Assembly (NCBI GenBank): GCA_016719815.1
Contig: JADJYK010000019.1
Location: 1-64,000, forward strand
Direction of reading: 5' to 3'
DNA from: Chitinophagaceae bacterium
Lineage (GTDB): Bacteria; Bacteroidota; Bacteroidia; Chitinophagales; Chitinophagaceae
Length of the DNA: 64,000 nt
Shown here: piece after piece, positions 10,008 to 19,537 of the stretch
Layout of the letters: every line of letters starts with the position of its first letter
Position numbering within the stretch: position 1 is the stretch's first letter
Made by a program: the position numbers and the translations under genes
The notes under the pieces: model-generated
Databases searched by the model: none
What the model was told of the DNA's origin: nothing
The model's input: only the letters and a program-made list of their open reading frames with translations

Positions 10008-10907
10008 ATGATTCAGAATGTTTCTGTTATAGGTGCCGGCACAATGGGTAATGGTATTGCTCATGTATTTTCCCAACGTGGATTTAAAGTGACACTTATT
10101 GATATTTCTGCCGAGCAACTGGAAAAAGCGGTTGCCACCATCAGCAAAAACCTTGACAGGATGGTGAGCAAAGAGATTATACGCAAAGAACTGAAAGAAG
10201 AAACCTTAAAAAATATTTTCACCAGCACATCCATTACAGAAGGAGTAAAAAGTGCTGAATTGATTATTGAAGCAGCTACAGAAAATGAGAGCATTAAGAT
10301 GAAGATATTTCAGCAAATGGATGAAGCTGCCCCGGAAGAATGCATTTTAGCTACGAATACATCATCAATTTCCATTACAAAAATTGCTGCCAACACCAAA
10401 CACCCCGGAAAGGTAATAGGCATGCACTTTATGAATCCTGTGCCGGTAATGAAACTGGTGGAAATAATTAACGGAAAAGAAACAGAAAAAGATGTAACGG
10501 AATCTATCGTAGCCCTTAGTAAACAGCTGGGAAAAGTACCTTGTGTTGTGAATGATTTTCCTGGTTTTATTTCTAACCGTATACTGATGCCAATGATCAA
10601 CGAAGCCATTTTCAGCCTGCATGAAGGTGTAGCCGGTGTGGAAGAAATTGATACCATAATGAAATTGGGTATGGCACACCCGATGGGGCCTCTGCAACTT
10701 GCCGACCTCATTGGACTGGATATCTGTCTTTCGATAATGAATGTGCTGCACGATGGTTTTGCCAGCGATAAATACACTCCTTGTCCGCTGTTGGTTAAGT
10801 TAGTAAATGAAGGAAAACTGGGTGCCAAAACCGGTGAAGGGTTTTATATACATATACCCGGGAGTAAAGAATTGGTACTGGCAACAAGAAATTTTACTGA
10901 AAAATAA
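10008..10907 (+). CDS. 3-hydroxybutyryl-CoA dehydrogenase
   Basis: 299 residues, intact. NAD(P)-dependent oxidation of 3-hydroxyacyl-CoA to 3-ketoacyl-CoA, used in beta-oxidation or butyrate/PHB-type metabolism. The Rossmann motif GAGTMGNGIAHVFSQRG is at the start. Next come EAATENESIKMKIFQQMDE and NTSSISITKIA, then the catalytic His region GMHFMNPVPVMKLVEII with the Glu-His pair, NDFPGFISNRILMPMINEA, and GMAHPMGPLQLADLIGLD. Length and spacing match the bacterial Hbd/PaaH group. It ends at a hairpin shared with a convergent gene. Confidence 0.93.
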   Translation: MIQNVSVIGAGTMGNGIAHVFSQRGFKVTLIDISAEQLEKAVATISKNLDRMVSKEIIRKELKEETLKNIFTSTSITEGVKSAELIIEAATENESIKMKIFQQMDEAAPEECILATNTSSISITKIAANTKHPGKVIGMHFMNPVPVMKLVEIINGKETEKDVTESIVALSKQLGKVPCVVNDFPGFISNRILMPMINEAIFSLHEGVAGVEEIDTIMKLGMAHPMGPLQLADLIGLDICLSIMNVLHDGFASDKYTPCPLLVKLVNEGKLGAKTGEGFYIHIPGSKELVLATRNFTEK

Positions 10908-10936
10908 GTATTTACACTGTATTTTACTAAACATAG

Positions 10937-10967
10937 AAAATCCCCACTGATTGGCTGTTGGGATTTT
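10937..10967. terminator. Probable bidirectional terminator
   Basis: An 8-bp inverted repeat, AAAATCCC at 10937-10944 and GGGATTTT at 10960-10967, sits between the convergent hbd and the 10986 gene. A U-rich run follows the stem in both directions. Confidence 0.55.
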
Positions 10968-10985
10968 AACAATCTTCTCATTATT

Positions 10986-11861
10986 TCACTTAATCAGCCA
11001 GCCAAGTTTTATTCCATAAGTACCGGAAAAACCCGGGCTTTTTCCAGCTCTTGCATTAGCATAGTTATATGCACTAGCATTATCATTCCATGTATCATAG
11101 ATTCCCTGGTAACTGTCTTTTTTGTTATCAAACCCATAACCAATTCCCCAATATACATCAAGCAAAAACTTTTCGCCAAATACCCATTGTCTGCCCAATT
11201 CTAATTGCAAAGCTCCAAAAGTTACATTTTGCTTACCCACCTCCATTGTATTATTCCCTTTCTCAACAATAACATTCTCTTTATAATGACCTACATAGGC
11301 GACTGGCTTTATATAAGTACCCTGCATAAGATGGCTTGCTTTTGTTTTCCCGAATATGATAAAGTCCGGCAATTTGCCAAACTTATAGCCGCCGGATACA
11401 AAAAAACCAAACTGACCTCTTTTCACTTCCCGAAGCTGATTGGTATAGTAATCTAATGTAGCCGATTTACCTGCTCCAATAATACCTATGGAAAACTCAA
11501 TACTTTTCCCAACCCCTTTACTTTTTTCAAAACCAAATTCTGTATAGCCATAAAGGGGTGATAAAAAATTAAGTTTGACCGCCGTACTGCGGTCATCTGA
11601 ATATCTTTCGCTGTCCCTGAGATTATCTGAAAAGGTTTGTACGGTTCCATTCTCAAAAACAATTTTTTTTATTCTGTCTGCTTCAAGAACATAAACAGGC
11701 CCATCGGGATTGTTAAACTCCTTGTACTTCACTTCACTGGAACTTACTTCAAGAACCTTAGCTTCAATAGTCTTGCCGTTTTGCCGGTAAATACGATCTT
11801 GGGTTCTTCCTGTTGTTGTAACAAGTGTAATAAAAAACATAATCAATAATAACCGTTTCAT
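10986..11861 (-). CDS. Hypothetical exported protein, probable outer-membrane beta-strand protein
   Basis: 291 residues with a clear signal peptide (MKRLLLIMFFITLVTTTGRTQ). The first third has DRIYRQNGKTIEAKVLEVSSSEVKYKEF, a short beta-rich domain common at the start of Bacteroidota exported proteins. The remainder alternates hydrophobic and polar residues with many aromatic girdle-like positions (SPLYGYTEFGFEKS, GFFVSGGYKFG, LGRQWVFGEKFLLDVYWGIGYG) and ends in GIKLGWLIK, as expected for a small beta-barrel. I do not recognise the family. It lies 29 bases downstream of murB in the same direction. Confidence 0.65.
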   Translation of the reverse strand: MKRLLLIMFFITLVTTTGRTQDRIYRQNGKTIEAKVLEVSSSEVKYKEFNNPDGPVYVLEADRIKKIVFENGTVQTFSDNLRDSERYSDDRSTAVKLNFLSPLYGYTEFGFEKSKGVGKSIEFSIGIIGAGKSATLDYYTNQLREVKRGQFGFFVSGGYKFGKLPDFIIFGKTKASHLMQGTYIKPVAYVGHYKENVIVEKGNNTMEVGKQNVTFGALQLELGRQWVFGEKFLLDVYWGIGYGFDNKKDSYQGIYDTWNDNASAYNYANARAGKSPGFSGTYGIKLGWLIK

Positions 11862-11890
11862 ATAAAGGTTTTAAACAGTAAAACTACAAG

Positions 11891-12928
11891 TCAGTATTTA
11901 TAATTAAAACGCTGCCCGGCAATTTCAATAAATATTAACTTCTCTTTCCAGGAATATCCCGAACTTTTTCTCACACTATCGATTATTTCCTCACTCAAAC
12001 TAAATATCTCATTCCCTTCTGCATTTCCAAAATTAACAAGCACCAAAGACTGCTGAGAGTGACAGCCCGCATCTCCTTTCCTGTATCCTTTCCACCCGCA
12101 TTGTTCTATCAGCCATCCGGCTGCTAGTTTTATGCTCCCGTCAATGTTTTCATAACCTATAACGCCTGGAAAACCATTTTTTATAGACTGAAACTGCCCG
12201 TTCGGAACTGTTGGGTTTTTGAAGAAGCTCCCCGCATTACCGATAACTGCCGGATCGGGCAGTTTAGATTTTCTGATTGAGATTACAGCATCAGAAACGG
12301 CCCTCAGTGATAAATTTTTCACTCCCATTTTTTCCAGTTCCTGCCTGATAGCGCCATAGCTGGTATTAAACCGGGGTTTCCTTCTGAGTTGATAGGTGAC
12401 GTTCAAAATAACGAACTGGCCTTTATGTTTTCTCTTAAACACACTTTCCCGGTAGCCAAATTCGCAATCTCCTTTGGTAAAAGTACTTTTTTCTCGCAGG
12501 TGAAATGCTTCCAAATCCCAAAACACATCATCAATTTCCACACCATAAGCACCAATATTCTGCATAGGAGATGCACCCACATTGCCGGGAATTAATGAAA
12601 GGTTTTCCACGCCGCCCCACCCTCTTTCAATACAGTGCAAAACGAACTGATGCCAGTTTTCCCCTGCGCCAGCCTTTACATAAACATAATCACCGTCTTC
12701 ATGCAGCTCTGTTATCCCTTTTATCTCATTTTTAAGAACTAATCCGTCATAGTCTTTTGTCAGTAAAATATTACTGCCGCCTCCCAGGATCAGAATTGGG
12801 AGCCCGGAGTTGAAAGTTGTGAGTTCTGCCAGTTCTTCAAGATTGTTGAAGGCTGCAAAAAACCGGGCTTTGGCTTCAATACCGAATGTATTGTAAGGAC
12901 GAAGTGAAATGTTTTCCTGAACTTGCAT
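11891..12928 (-). CDS. murB: UDP-N-acetylenolpyruvoylglucosamine reductase
   Basis: 345 residues, intact. FAD- and NADPH-dependent reduction giving UDP-MurNAc for peptidoglycan. The N-terminal NTFGIEAKARFF, the FAD-binding ILGGGSNILL, WGGVENLSLIPGNVGASPMQNIGAYGVEI and FGYRESVFKRK (catalytic Arg region), AVIGNAGSFFKNP with the catalytic Ser, and a C-terminal HSQQSLVLVNFGNAEG are present. The YRESVFK insertion and the length place it in the E. coli-like type I group. It is divergent from the 12951 gene with only 22 bases between starts. Confidence 0.96.
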   Translation of the reverse strand: MQVQENISLRPYNTFGIEAKARFFAAFNNLEELAELTTFNSGLPILILGGGSNILLTKDYDGLVLKNEIKGITELHEDGDYVYVKAGAGENWHQFVLHCIERGWGGVENLSLIPGNVGASPMQNIGAYGVEIDDVFWDLEAFHLREKSTFTKGDCEFGYRESVFKRKHKGQFVILNVTYQLRRKPRFNTSYGAIRQELEKMGVKNLSLRAVSDAVISIRKSKLPDPAVIGNAGSFFKNPTVPNGQFQSIKNGFPGVIGYENIDGSIKLAAGWLIEQCGWKGYRKGDAGCHSQQSLVLVNFGNAEGNEIFSLSEEIIDSVRKSSGYSWKEKLIFIEIAGQRFNYKY

Positions 12929-12950
12929 AGTACAAAAATCGGAATTCTTT

Positions 12951-13549
12951 ATGACAGCCGCACTTCTTGGCGCAACAGGTCTTATCGGCAGTCATCTGCT
13001 GGATTTATTGCTGGCAGATGAGCATTTCGACACTGTGCGAATACTGGTTCGCCGCCCATTTGAGCTGAAGCATCCAAAACTGGAAAAGAAACTGGTGGAC
13101 TTTTCTGATATGGAAAGCTATCGCCTGGCACTGGAAGGCAGCGATGTAATATTTTGTGCTATCGGCACCACGCAGAAAAAAGTAAAAGGAGATAAAGCCG
13201 CATACCGGAAAGTGGATTTCGACATTCCGGTGAATGCTGCCCGGTTGGGTAAACTATGCGGCTGCGAAACTTTTGTGCTGGTATCATCTGTTGGGGCCAG
13301 CAGCAAGAGCAATAACTATTACCTGAAACTGAAAGGCGAGGTGGAAGATGCAGTAAATGCATGTGGCATTACTCATTTACACATTGTACGGCCTTCTTTA
13401 CTGCTCGGAAAAAGAAAAGAATACCGCTTTGGAGAAAGGATAGCGCAGGCCATAATGCCGGTAATTTCTTTTTTACTGCAAAGAAATACAGGCCGGTGCA
13501 GGCAAGAAAAGTGGCTGAAGAGATGATAAGACGATCAACAAAACAGTAA
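12951..13549 (+). CDS. HTATIP2-like NAD(P)-binding Rossmann oxidoreductase (frameshifted near its end)
   Basis: Short-chain, NmrA/HTATIP2-like Rossmann protein. The nucleotide motif GATGLIGSHLLDLLL is at residue 7. Also seen are VRILVRRPFE, DVIFCAIGTTQKK, YRKVDFDIPVNAARLGKL, FVLVSSVGASSKSNNYYLKLKGEVEDAV (Ser-Tyr-Lys-like positions) and LHIVRPSLLLGKR. A shift near 13475 is needed to reach the family-typical C-terminus KKYRPVQARKVAEEMIRRST with a stop at 13549. The substrate is unknown. It may share a divergent promoter region with murB. Confidence 0.8.
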
Positions 13550-13647
13550 GCTTCACAAATGCACAATAGAAATGCCAGCAATGAAGAGTGTTTAATGTAA
13601 TCAGGGTTCTCGCAGAACCAGAAGAGAATATAAATTTGCTAAATAAA

Positions 13648-16152
13648 TTACACCGCATCCACATCTGCCACCACCGTTACACTTCTGAAACTTTTATCCT
13701 GATGCAATATTGCCACCTGTTCCAATAAGTCTTTTTTACACTGGTTGATAGTTTTTCCATCACGGGGCAACTTCAACAACAACTCCATCAGGTATTGATT
13801 ACGGATGCGGCCAATGACAGGTTCCGCCGGACCAGCAATATACTGGCCATACCTGTTTTTCAAAGCATTGGTGTAAATAACTGCAGCCCGTTCCACCACT
13901 TCTTTAAAGCGGTGCTTAAATGTAAGATGTATGATGCGGGAAAAAGGCGGATAAGCAAATTCTTTTCGCTTTTTCAGTTCCTCAGCAAACATGGCTTTGT
14001 AATCATGCTGCTGCACAATTTGCAAGATTGGATGATGCGGTTGTGATGTTTGCACCAGCACTTTTCCAGTTTCTTCTTTTCTTCCGGCACGGCCGCTCAC
14101 CTGCTCTATCAACTGAAAAGCCCGTTCATTCACCCTGAAATCGGCAAAATGCAATAATCCGTCGGCATCCAGAATGCCCACAAGATCCACGTTGTCAAAG
14201 TCAAGTCCCTTTACCACCATTTGTGTGCCCACCAAAATGTCAATTCGTTTTTGTTCAAACAGCTGTATCAGCACATCATGGGCATTCTTTCCTTTCACTG
14301 TGTCAATATCCATTCTCGCCACTTTTGCATCTGGAAAAGTCTCCTGAAATTGTTCTTCAATTTTTTCGGTACCGAAATTTCGCTGTACAAACTTGTCGCT
14401 GCCACAGGCAGCACAGCTGTGTACCGGAGGATAGGTAGTACCGCAATAATGACAAACCAGTTTATTACTTAGTTTATGATAAGTAAGTGAAACGTCACAG
14501 TATTTGCATTGCGGAATCCAGCCGCAGATACTGCACACCTGGTAAGGTGCATAGCCCCGGCGATTCTGAAACAATATCACTTGTTTTCCTCTGGCCAATA
14601 CTTCATTCACTGCTTCAATTAGCGGTGGTGATAAAATTATTTTAGACTTATCTTTTTGAATTATTTTTCTTGAATCGACAAATTCAACAGGCGGTAACTT
14701 CAGATCCCCAAAACGATGCAATAACTCCACAAGCCCGTACTTGCCGGTAGTGGCATTGTAATAACTTTCAATAGATGGTGTGCCACTGCCTAAAACCGTT
14801 TTTGCACCAAACATAGTTGCCAGGTAAATGGCTGCATCCCTTCCGTTGTAGCGGGGTGCCGGCTCCTGCTGCTTGAAGGATGAATCATGTTCTTCATCGC
14901 AGATGACCAGCCCCAGGTTTTGATAAGGCAAAAACACGGAAGATCTTGCACCCAGTATCACTTTTAGTTCCCCGCTCTTTACCTTATTCCAAATCTCCAC
15001 CCTTTCATTATGCGAAAATTTAGAATGATAAATTCCGATGTACCCGCCAAAATGCTTTTGTAACCTGCGGATAACCTGTGAGGTCAGCGCAATTTCGGGA
15101 AGCATATACAGCACCTGCCTTCCATACTTTATAGATTCTTCTATCAGCCGGATATAGATATTCGTTTTTCCGCTGGAAGTAACCCCATGCAGCAAACAAA
15201 CTGCTTTTTCCTGTAACGATTCCTTTACCTGCTCAAAAGCCTTTTGCTGAACGGCGGTAAGATCAAAATCAATCGTCACATTCTTTGGTAAATACTTAAT
15301 TCTATCAATATTTCGCTTCTCAATTCTGAGTATTTTCTTGTTGACCAAGCCTTTCAGTTGTGCTTCATTTGCACCAGCCTTTTTTAGCAACTCCGATTTT
15401 CTTACTTCCCCTTCTGCCTTCTCAAAATGAAGATAGCTAAGCAACAACTCCATTTGCTTCTCTGCCCTCTGCAGTTTTTTGTCTTCATTCAGTAATTTTT
15501 CAAGATGCTCCTCCTCATCATAAGGCTTGTTCAGCAGAACATAAGTTTCCTTTTTGGGTGAGTAGGTTTGCTTCAAAGCCTCCCACACATAACAAACTTT
15601 TTTGTTGACCAGTTTTGTTATTACGGGGTAAACATGCGATGAATCGAGCAATTGCTGTACTTCAGAAAGATTCAGTTCCTTTTTAATAAGCAGTGCTTCG
15701 GCAACAATGTACTCATCATGATCCAGTGCGGAAAAATCATCCCCATGTTCTTCGCTGAACACAAGAACTGTTTCACTTGACAGTTTGAAATGTGCCGGCA
15801 ATGCAGCGGCCATCACCTCGCCTTCGCTGCACATATAGTATGAGGCTATCCACTCCCACAGTTTTAATTGCTCATCAAAAACAACAGGTTCCACATCCAG
15901 TACGTTGAGGATATCTTTTGTTTCAAAAAAATCAGGCTTATCATCATGCAGCCGCTTTACAATGCCTGCATATTTTTTACTCTTGCCCAGGTTTACTTCC
16001 ACCCTGCAGCCAGATTTTACGGTTTCCTGCAAATGAGCCGGGACAGACCATGTGTAGTTTTTAGGAAGTGCAGAGGGAATGATGATTTCAGCAAACAGTT
16101 CATCCCCGGAAAAGGGGTCTGGTTGATTTATATCTGCTGCTTTGTTGGTCAT
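13648..16152 (-). CDS. priA: Primosomal protein N' (replication restart helicase)
   Basis: 834 residues, intact. DNA helicase that recognises stalled forks and reloads the replisome. The N-terminal 3'-DNA-binding domain contains LPKNYTWSVPAHLQ. The helicase core has LLHGVTSSGKTNIYIRLIEE (Walker A), VICDEEHDSSFKQQE (DEEH) and LGSGTPSIESYY. The zinc-binding insert has paired cysteines in CSICGWIPQCKYCDVSLTYH and CHYCGTTYPPVHSCAACGS. Helicase motifs V and VI are seen as VGTQMVVKGLDFDNV and QVSGRAGRKEE. Length is normal for Bacteroidota PriA. Confidence 0.97.
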   Translation of the reverse strand: MTNKAADINQPDPFSGDELFAEIIIPSALPKNYTWSVPAHLQETVKSGCRVEVNLGKSKKYAGIVKRLHDDKPDFFETKDILNVLDVEPVVFDEQLKLWEWIASYYMCSEGEVMAAALPAHFKLSSETVLVFSEEHGDDFSALDHDEYIVAEALLIKKELNLSEVQQLLDSSHVYPVITKLVNKKVCYVWEALKQTYSPKKETYVLLNKPYDEEEHLEKLLNEDKKLQRAEKQMELLLSYLHFEKAEGEVRKSELLKKAGANEAQLKGLVNKKILRIEKRNIDRIKYLPKNVTIDFDLTAVQQKAFEQVKESLQEKAVCLLHGVTSSGKTNIYIRLIEESIKYGRQVLYMLPEIALTSQVIRRLQKHFGGYIGIYHSKFSHNERVEIWNKVKSGELKVILGARSSVFLPYQNLGLVICDEEHDSSFKQQEPAPRYNGRDAAIYLATMFGAKTVLGSGTPSIESYYNATTGKYGLVELLHRFGDLKLPPVEFVDSRKIIQKDKSKIILSPPLIEAVNEVLARGKQVILFQNRRGYAPYQVCSICGWIPQCKYCDVSLTYHKLSNKLVCHYCGTTYPPVHSCAACGSDKFVQRNFGTEKIEEQFQETFPDAKVARMDIDTVKGKNAHDVLIQLFEQKRIDILVGTQMVVKGLDFDNVDLVGILDADGLLHFADFRVNERAFQLIEQVSGRAGRKEETGKVLVQTSQPHHPILQIVQQHDYKAMFAEELKKRKEFAYPPFSRIIHLTFKHRFKEVVERAAVIYTNALKNRYGQYIAGPAEPVIGRIRNQYLMELLLKLPRDGKTINQCKKDLLEQVAILHQDKSFRSVTVVADVDAV

Positions 16153-16184
16153 TGAATAACAAATCTATGCTAATATTCCAGTTC

Positions 16185-16946
16185 TTATTTTTTTGCAGGC
16201 TTTCTCCAGGCGGCATTGTACTCAAGCAGTTTTTTCTCCATTACAGCATATACTTTTTCCTTTAGTTCCTTAACATTTTCGATAGTATACCCGTTCACCG
16301 GGATTTCCTCCAGATAAACAATCCTGCTGATGCCAGGTGTCATTAAAAATAAGCTGTCAAAAGGCATCCGTCGATATGCATCTAAAAACAAAACAGGCTT
16401 TACAGGTGTTTGCGTTTCGATAGACACTCTGAAAGCCCCATCATAGAAATCTTTTAGAGGCATTGTACCCATGTTAAACGTTCCTTCCGGAAAAACCAGT
16501 ACAGATATGCCCTTACTGATTATTGATTTCAGCACTCGAACACTGTTGGCTCTGTTTTCCGGGTTACTCCGGTCAACTGTCACAATGGCATTTTTATAAA
16601 TAAATCCAAATACCTGCACTTTCCTCATCTCCACTTTACCCAACGGACGTATGGATTGCCTGTAGGCTTTAGGAATGATGGCAGCATCGAGATAAGAAAT
16701 GTGATTGGTAACAAAAATGAACTGTTTTGATTTATCGTGAGGCACTTCATAAATCCGTTTGTACCAGATGCCAATCATCGGGAACCATACGTCGGCCCAC
16801 AGCATGCAGAGCCGGTAAACCATGTTTCCTCCACGAATGCGCCCAAAGAAACTGCTGATGATGGCGAAGGGAAAAATCAACAGCATCACTGCAATAAAAG
16901 TGATGGCTGCGTAAATACTATATAAAGCTTTAAGAATTCTAAACAC
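16185..16946 (-). CDS. 1-acyl-sn-glycerol-3-phosphate acyltransferase (PlsC-like)
   Basis: 253 residues, intact. Membrane-bound acyltransferase for phosphatidic acid synthesis. A hydrophobic N-terminal segment (about residues 10-35) is followed by the HX4D motif in NHISYLDAAIIPKAYRQ, the second block VDRSNPENRANSVRVL, the FPEGTFN block and the substrate-region VKPVLFLDAYRRMPFD. The protein sits in a minus-strand run with the DUF4258 gene (8 bases upstream) and priA (32 bases downstream), so co-transcription is likely. A related lyso-lipid acyltransferase role is possible. Confidence 0.88.
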   Translation of the reverse strand: MFRILKALYSIYAAITFIAVMLLIFPFAIISSFFGRIRGGNMVYRLCMLWADVWFPMIGIWYKRIYEVPHDKSKQFIFVTNHISYLDAAIIPKAYRQSIRPLGKVEMRKVQVFGFIYKNAIVTVDRSNPENRANSVRVLKSIISKGISVLVFPEGTFNMGTMPLKDFYDGAFRVSIETQTPVKPVLFLDAYRRMPFDSLFLMTPGISRIVYLEEIPVNGYTIENVKELKEKVYAVMEKKLLEYNAAWRKPAKK

Positions 16947-16954
16947 AGTGGCTG

Positions 16955-17419
16955 CTATTTTTTATCATCTCCCGGACAATCACATTTGTAATCAGTTTCA
17001 AGGTCTATGACAGTTACTACCACCGTCTTTTCATTGCACTGTGCAAAAACGATTCGCACTTCCTGGTTGTCTTTTGTATTGCCTTCTATGGCATAGCGGG
17101 GGCATCGGGCATTTTGAAGGTCACTTTTGTTGTAATTAATTTTCCCATCCCTCATAATTTCTTCCACTTCAGCCTGGCTGATGTGACGGCACTGCATACG
17201 GCATTTTGCATGGTTACTGTATTCCAGATAAGAAATACGCCGGTCAAAACCCCGATCCCGGTTGGTTGGATTGGTTGCAGGATCTTTAGGCTTATCGGTA
17301 TTGGTTATCTTGGGTTTTGGCGCCGTTTCATTATCATTTTTACATTGTTTAATAATAATTATTGCTGCCAGCATTACCGCAATAAGAATATATGGTGCCC
17401 ACTTTTTGTTCACTTTCAA
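16955..17419 (-). CDS. DUF4258 domain protein with N-terminal membrane anchor
   Basis: 154 residues starting at a TTG codon. One membrane segment (about residues 9-23, YILIAVMLAAIIIIK) precedes a polar linker and a DUF4258-like domain: YSNHAKCRMQCRHISQAEVEEIM, ...NARCPRYAIEG, VRIVFAQCNEKTVVVTVIDLET. It ends DYKCDCPGDDKK. The family is broadly distributed with no assigned function; some members are related to RelE-like folds. The cysteines in the domain and tail could bind metal or form disulfides, which is inference. It is divergent from mtaB. Confidence 0.72.
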   Translation of the reverse strand: MKVNKKWAPYILIAVMLAAIIIIKQCKNDNETAPKPKITNTDKPKDPATNPTNRDRGFDRRISYLEYSNHAKCRMQCRHISQAEVEEIMRDGKINYNKSDLQNARCPRYAIEGNTKDNQEVRIVFAQCNEKTVVVTVIDLETDYKCDCPGDDKK

Positions 17420-17513
17420 ATATTTGAATAAAAGTAGAGAAAAAGTTTAAAGGTTTATATGCTAAGATTTTCTGATTTCACCAGCAACTTTTCAGCCTGT
17501 CAAATTATCAACG

Positions 17514-17521
17514 TATTTTTG
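17514..17521 (+). promoter_or_regulatory. -7 promoter box TATTTTTG of mtaB
   Basis: Exact TAnnTTTG match ending eight bases before the mtaB ATG at 17530, giving a very short or absent leader. Confidence 0.5.
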
Positions 17522-17529
17522 CCGGCTCT

Positions 17530-18563
17530 ATGGCTGATACAAAAACAATTGCATTTCATACGCTTGGATGTAAGCTTAATTTCTCAGAAACATCCTCACT
17601 TTCCCGCATGCTGGAACAGGAGGGCTTTGAGAAAAAGGAGTTTACCGACCTGGCCGATGTGTACGTAATAAACACTTGTTCAGTTACAGATAATGCAGAT
17701 AAGGAATGCCGGCTACTGGTGCGCCGCATACAACGCAAAGCACCGGAAAGTTTTGTAGTAATAACTGGCTGCTACGCACAATTAAAACCACAGCAAATTG
17801 CTAATATCCCCGGCGTGCACCTCGTACTTGGTGCTGCTGAAAAATTCAATATTGCAAAGCATATCCGTGAACTGACAAAAGGAGATGCTGCTAAAATTTG
17901 CAGTTGCGATATTGAAGATGTATCTGGATTTCATTCGTCCTGGTCAGTTAATGACAGAACAAGAACTTTTCTTAAAGTACAGGACGGGTGTGATTATAAT
18001 TGCTCTTTCTGTACAATTCCCCTGGCAAGGGGGAAAAGCCGCAGTGATACAGTGGAAAATGTATTGAAAAATGTAAATCATCTTGCTGCCAACGGGGTAA
18101 AAGAAGTAGTACTTACCGGAGTAAATCTTGGCGATTTTACCGAAATCACAGGCGCAGGCGACAAACCAGACAAAGACTTCTTTGACCTTATCCGGGAACT
18201 TGAGAAAGTTGAACCTATTCATCGTTATCGTATTTCCTCCATTGAGCCCAACCTTCTCACTACCGAGATTATCAATTTTGTAGCAGGAAGTAAAAAATTC
18301 ATGCCGCATTTTCATATTCCATTGCAAAGCGGCAGTAACAAAATACTGGGTCTGATGCGCCGCAGATATAAGCGGGAATTGTATGCCGAAAAGGTGAATA
18401 GTATTAAATCGCTGATGCCCCATTGCGCAATTGGTGTAGACGTAATAGTTGGCTTTCCCGGAGAAACAAATGAAGACTTTAAAGAAACCTTCGACTTCCT
18501 TCACCAACTGGATGTGTCTTACCTGCACGTATTTACATATAGCGAAAGAGATAACACCGCCGC
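17530..18563 (+). CDS. mtaB: tRNA threonylcarbamoyladenosine C2-methylthiotransferase, C-terminus missing
   Basis: Radical SAM enzyme that converts t6A37 to ms2t6A37 in tRNAs. The N-terminal cluster cysteines are in LGCKLNFSE, INTCSVTDNADKE and ITGCYAQLKP. The SAM cluster is CDYNCSFCTIPLARG, followed by VLTGVNLGDF, RISSIEPNL and HIPLQSGSNKILGLMRRRY. Identity holds through FTYSERDNTAA near residue 344. After that the sequence becomes the reverse complement of the convergent mlaD 3' end, so roughly the last 90 residues including the TRAM domain are gone. The open frame runs on to 18687 through antisense mlaD sequence. Either a real deletion or an assembly join. Confidence 0.9.
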
Positions 18564-19537
18564 ACTGATTTTGCTTCTTTTCCTGCTTTCTGAAATAACC
18601 CCGAAGCAGAATATTGTGTTTCAGCGCTTCCATATTTTGATTAAACGCTTCCGTTCCCTTCTCAATACTGGAGATACTGTTATTTAGCTTTATAACCAAT
18701 GCAGAATCTCTCAGCAAGGCATTTATGGGCCCCTTACCGTTGTTGATATCGTTCTTTACGCCGGCAGTAAGCCGGGCCATTTCACTGGCCAATTCATTGG
18801 CATTATCACCAACCTGCTTAATTTTCAGCACAGCTTCATTCAGGTTATATGCAATTGTCGTGTCGGCCAAAATCATCCCAAGTGATCCCTTGCCATTTTT
18901 CATATCCGTTATCACTGTATGCATGTCCTTAACCATTTTGTCAGCACCAGCTGTAGCCTGCCGGATATTTATTAATGACAGGGCCAGGTTATCAGCTATT
19001 ACTGTTTCATTGAGCAGCTTCCACAAACCTGCACTATTTTTAATACGCTCTACTGTTAATTTGATTTCTTCTGAAATCTCTGCGATGTTTCTGTTGGTTT
19101 TGTCAAGTGTAATAAGCATATCTTCAGTATTGATGCTTTTCCTCAACAAGAATATCTCCACTCTCAGCCAGCGGTGAGCCATCCTTTGCAGGAGTGATAT
19201 TCAGAATCCTGTTTCCCATTAATCCATCAGTACTCATACTTACCACATCCGTTTTATGAATATACTTTTTCATCTTAGTTTCAATCAGCATTGAAACTTC
19301 AATAAGAAGTATCATTAAAATTTTACTTTACTTACCGTGCCTACCTGAATACCCGAATAGCGAATATTATTGCCGGATGTAAGTCCATGCACATTATCAA
19401 ATCTGACCTTAAGCGTATAATTGCTGCCAAACATATTAGTATCCTTACCAATCATATAGAGTGCAAAAATCATCAGAACTAATCCGGATATAACAAAAAT
19501 GCCAAGCTTTACATTGTTTATTTTTTTTCGTTGCCAT
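18564..19537 (-). CDS. MlaD/MCE-domain lipid-binding protein (multiple frameshifts; 3' end fused to antisense mtaB)
   Basis: Periplasmic substrate-binding subunit of a Mla-type lipid transporter. Piecing frames together from the ATG at 19537 gives MATKKKINNVKLGIFVISGL (membrane anchor), IGKDTNMFGSNYTLKVRFDN and VHGLTSGNNIRYSGIQVGTV (MCE core), IEVSMLIETKMKKYIHKTD, STDGLMGNRILNITPAKDG, and a long helical tail ending ...MEALKHNILLRGYFRKQEKK. Shifts are needed near 19525, 19318, 19302 and 19140. The stop codon is lost at the mtaB junction, so the true 3' end is uncertain. Its start overlaps the mlaF stop by one base (TAATG). Confidence 0.82.

Noticed and set aside
13605..13619. GGTTCTCGCAGAACC hairpin as terminator between the HTATIP2-like gene and priA
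   Set aside because: No T run follows on either strand and the stem is short; support is too weak to list.
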